This document shows, one piece after another, positions 63,378 through 64,000 of a DNA stretch of 64,000 nucleotides. Position 1 is the stretch's first letter; the number at the start of each line of letters is the position of its first letter. The notes below the pieces were generated by a model. It worked only from the letters and a program-made list of their open reading frames with translations. It was not told the origin of the DNA and searched no databases. The position numbers and the translations under genes are program-made. The DNA is from Janthinobacterium sp. (GTDB lineage: Bacteria > Pseudomonadota > Gammaproteobacteria > Burkholderiales > Burkholderiaceae_D), in NCBI GenBank assembly GCA_003133225.1, contig PKWL01000015.1:1-64000 (forward strand), written 5' to 3'.

Positions 63378-64000
63378 ATGAGCTACCTCTACTATATTTT
63401 CGGCACCCTCATCTTCGTCGCCGTGGTTCTTCTGATCGAAGGCGTGTATCTGACATGGAATGGCGCCAAAGGGCCGGCAGCGACGCGCGTGGCGCGGCGC
63501 TTGCGCTTCGTATCCGAGGGTACACAAGACGGCGAGCAGAACATTTCCATCGTCAAGGAAAGGTTGCTCAGCTCGGCTCCGATATTGCAGCGCATCCTGT
63601 TGCAAGCTCCCGTCGTGGCCACCTTGGACCGGCTTTTGCTGCAATCTGGGCTGGCGTGGAACGTCGCCAAGCTCCTAGGGATAGCCATGCTGGCCAGCCT
63701 CGCTTCGTTTATCGCTGGCATGTATTTTTCGCAGCCCTGGCCGGTTAGCTTGGCGCTGGCCAGTTTTGCGGCGACGTTGCCATTTATTTATATCAAAAGA
63801 GCGAAGGATAAGCGTTTAACCCGCATCGAGCAGCAACTGCCGGACGCGCTTGACCTCATGGGTCGCGCCTTGCGCGCCGGGCACGCCTTTCCAACGGCGT
63901 TGAAAATGATCGGCGAAGAGATGAACGACCCTTTGGCCGGCGAATTTCGTGCCGTTTTCGACGAAGTGACCTTTGGCGTCGCCATGCAAAATGCCCTGCT
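63378..64000 (+). CDS. tadB: Tad inner-membrane platform protein TadB (5' part)
   Basis: The frame starts at ATG 63378, 3 bases after the tadA stop, and is still open at the end of the window (207 codons). An N-terminal membrane helix (YIFGTLIFVAVVLLIEG) is followed by a cytoplasmic stretch, two helices (about 95-135) and the start of the T2SSF domain, with RIEQQLPDALDLMGRALRAGHAF, the classic TadB/GspF signature, and MNDPLAGEFRAVFDEV. TadB and TadC form the platform that couples TadA to pilus growth. The 3' end lies outside the window. Confidence 0.93.
   Translation, partial: MSYLYYIFGTLIFVAVVLLIEGVYLTWNGAKGPAATRVARRLRFVSEGTQDGEQNISIVKERLLSSAPILQRILLQAPVVATLDRLLLQSGLAWNVAKLLGIAMLASLASFIAGMYFSQPWPVSLALASFAATLPFIYIKRAKDKRLTRIEQQLPDALDLMGRALRAGHAFPTALKMIGEEMNDPLAGEFRAVFDEVTFGVAMQNAL

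Noticed and set aside
1-64000. CRISPR arrays, tRNA or rRNA genes
   Set aside because: I looked for regularly spaced repeats and for tRNA- or rRNA-like sequence and saw none. A dedicated scan could still find a tRNA that I missed.

Overview
The window reads as a chromosomal segment of a betaproteobacterium of the order Burkholderiales. The order is inferred from the family content (Flp/Tad pilus locus of the Burkholderia type, Crp/Fnr regulators, RIO1-like kinase, AMP nucleosidase, lactate oxidation gene, SYLF lipoprotein) and moderately high G+C. Oxalobacteraceae (Massilia, Duganella, Janthinobacterium and relatives) is my best guess at family level, but no rRNA or other marker is present to prove it. 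I saw no tRNA, rRNA or CRISPR array.

Layout. 1-6 kb: sparse accessory DNA with a decayed gene relic, an IS200-type element, small secreted proteins and a Crp/Fnr regulator. 6.6-15.4 kb: a four-gene minus-strand cluster that looks like a peptide or amino-acid-polymer biosynthetic operon (group II PLP decarboxylase, TPR/ATP-grasp protein, class V PLP enzyme, and a Pls-type membrane NRPS), with a branched-chain aminotransferase upstream. 16.9-36 kb: mostly housekeeping, signalling and stress genes (RIO kinase, class A PBP, hybrid kinase plus REC-PAS partner, second Crp/Fnr protein, SYLF lipoprotein, Hsp20, AMP nucleosidase, cysteine-free glutaredoxin-like protein, orphan OmpR-type regulator, FtsH). 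36.4-39.5 kb: a NYN/LOTUS-type protein and a frameshifted Old Yellow Enzyme gene.

39.6-46.8 kb is the most striking part. It holds a five-gene minus-strand operon resembling functional amyloid (Fap) secretion loci: a 581-residue Gly/Ala-rich fibre protein, a small FapA-like protein, a C39 peptidase, a FapE-like protein with Leu-Pro pentad repeats, and a coiled-coil plus beta-barrel outer-membrane protein. A good sigma-54 promoter lies in front of the fibre gene, a dyad sits about 110 bp upstream of it, and a VpsR-like sigma-54 activator gene lies directly upstream. A hairpin after the fibre gene could set a high fibre-to-machinery ratio.

47-53.5 kb: a second, inverted copy of the decayed gene relic, a Lys/Ala-rich secreted protein, a D-2-hydroxyacid dehydrogenase, an FMN lactate dehydrogenase, a GST and an IS3-family element with a visible -1 frameshift signal. 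53.7-64 kb: a tad/flp pilus locus (tadE on the minus strand; flp, tadV, an ICMT-like methyltransferase, an AAA ATPase, cpaB, secretin, lipoprotein, tadZ, tadA and the start of tadB on the plus strand). The amyloid and Tad systems together suggest a strain invested in surface attachment and biofilm formation.
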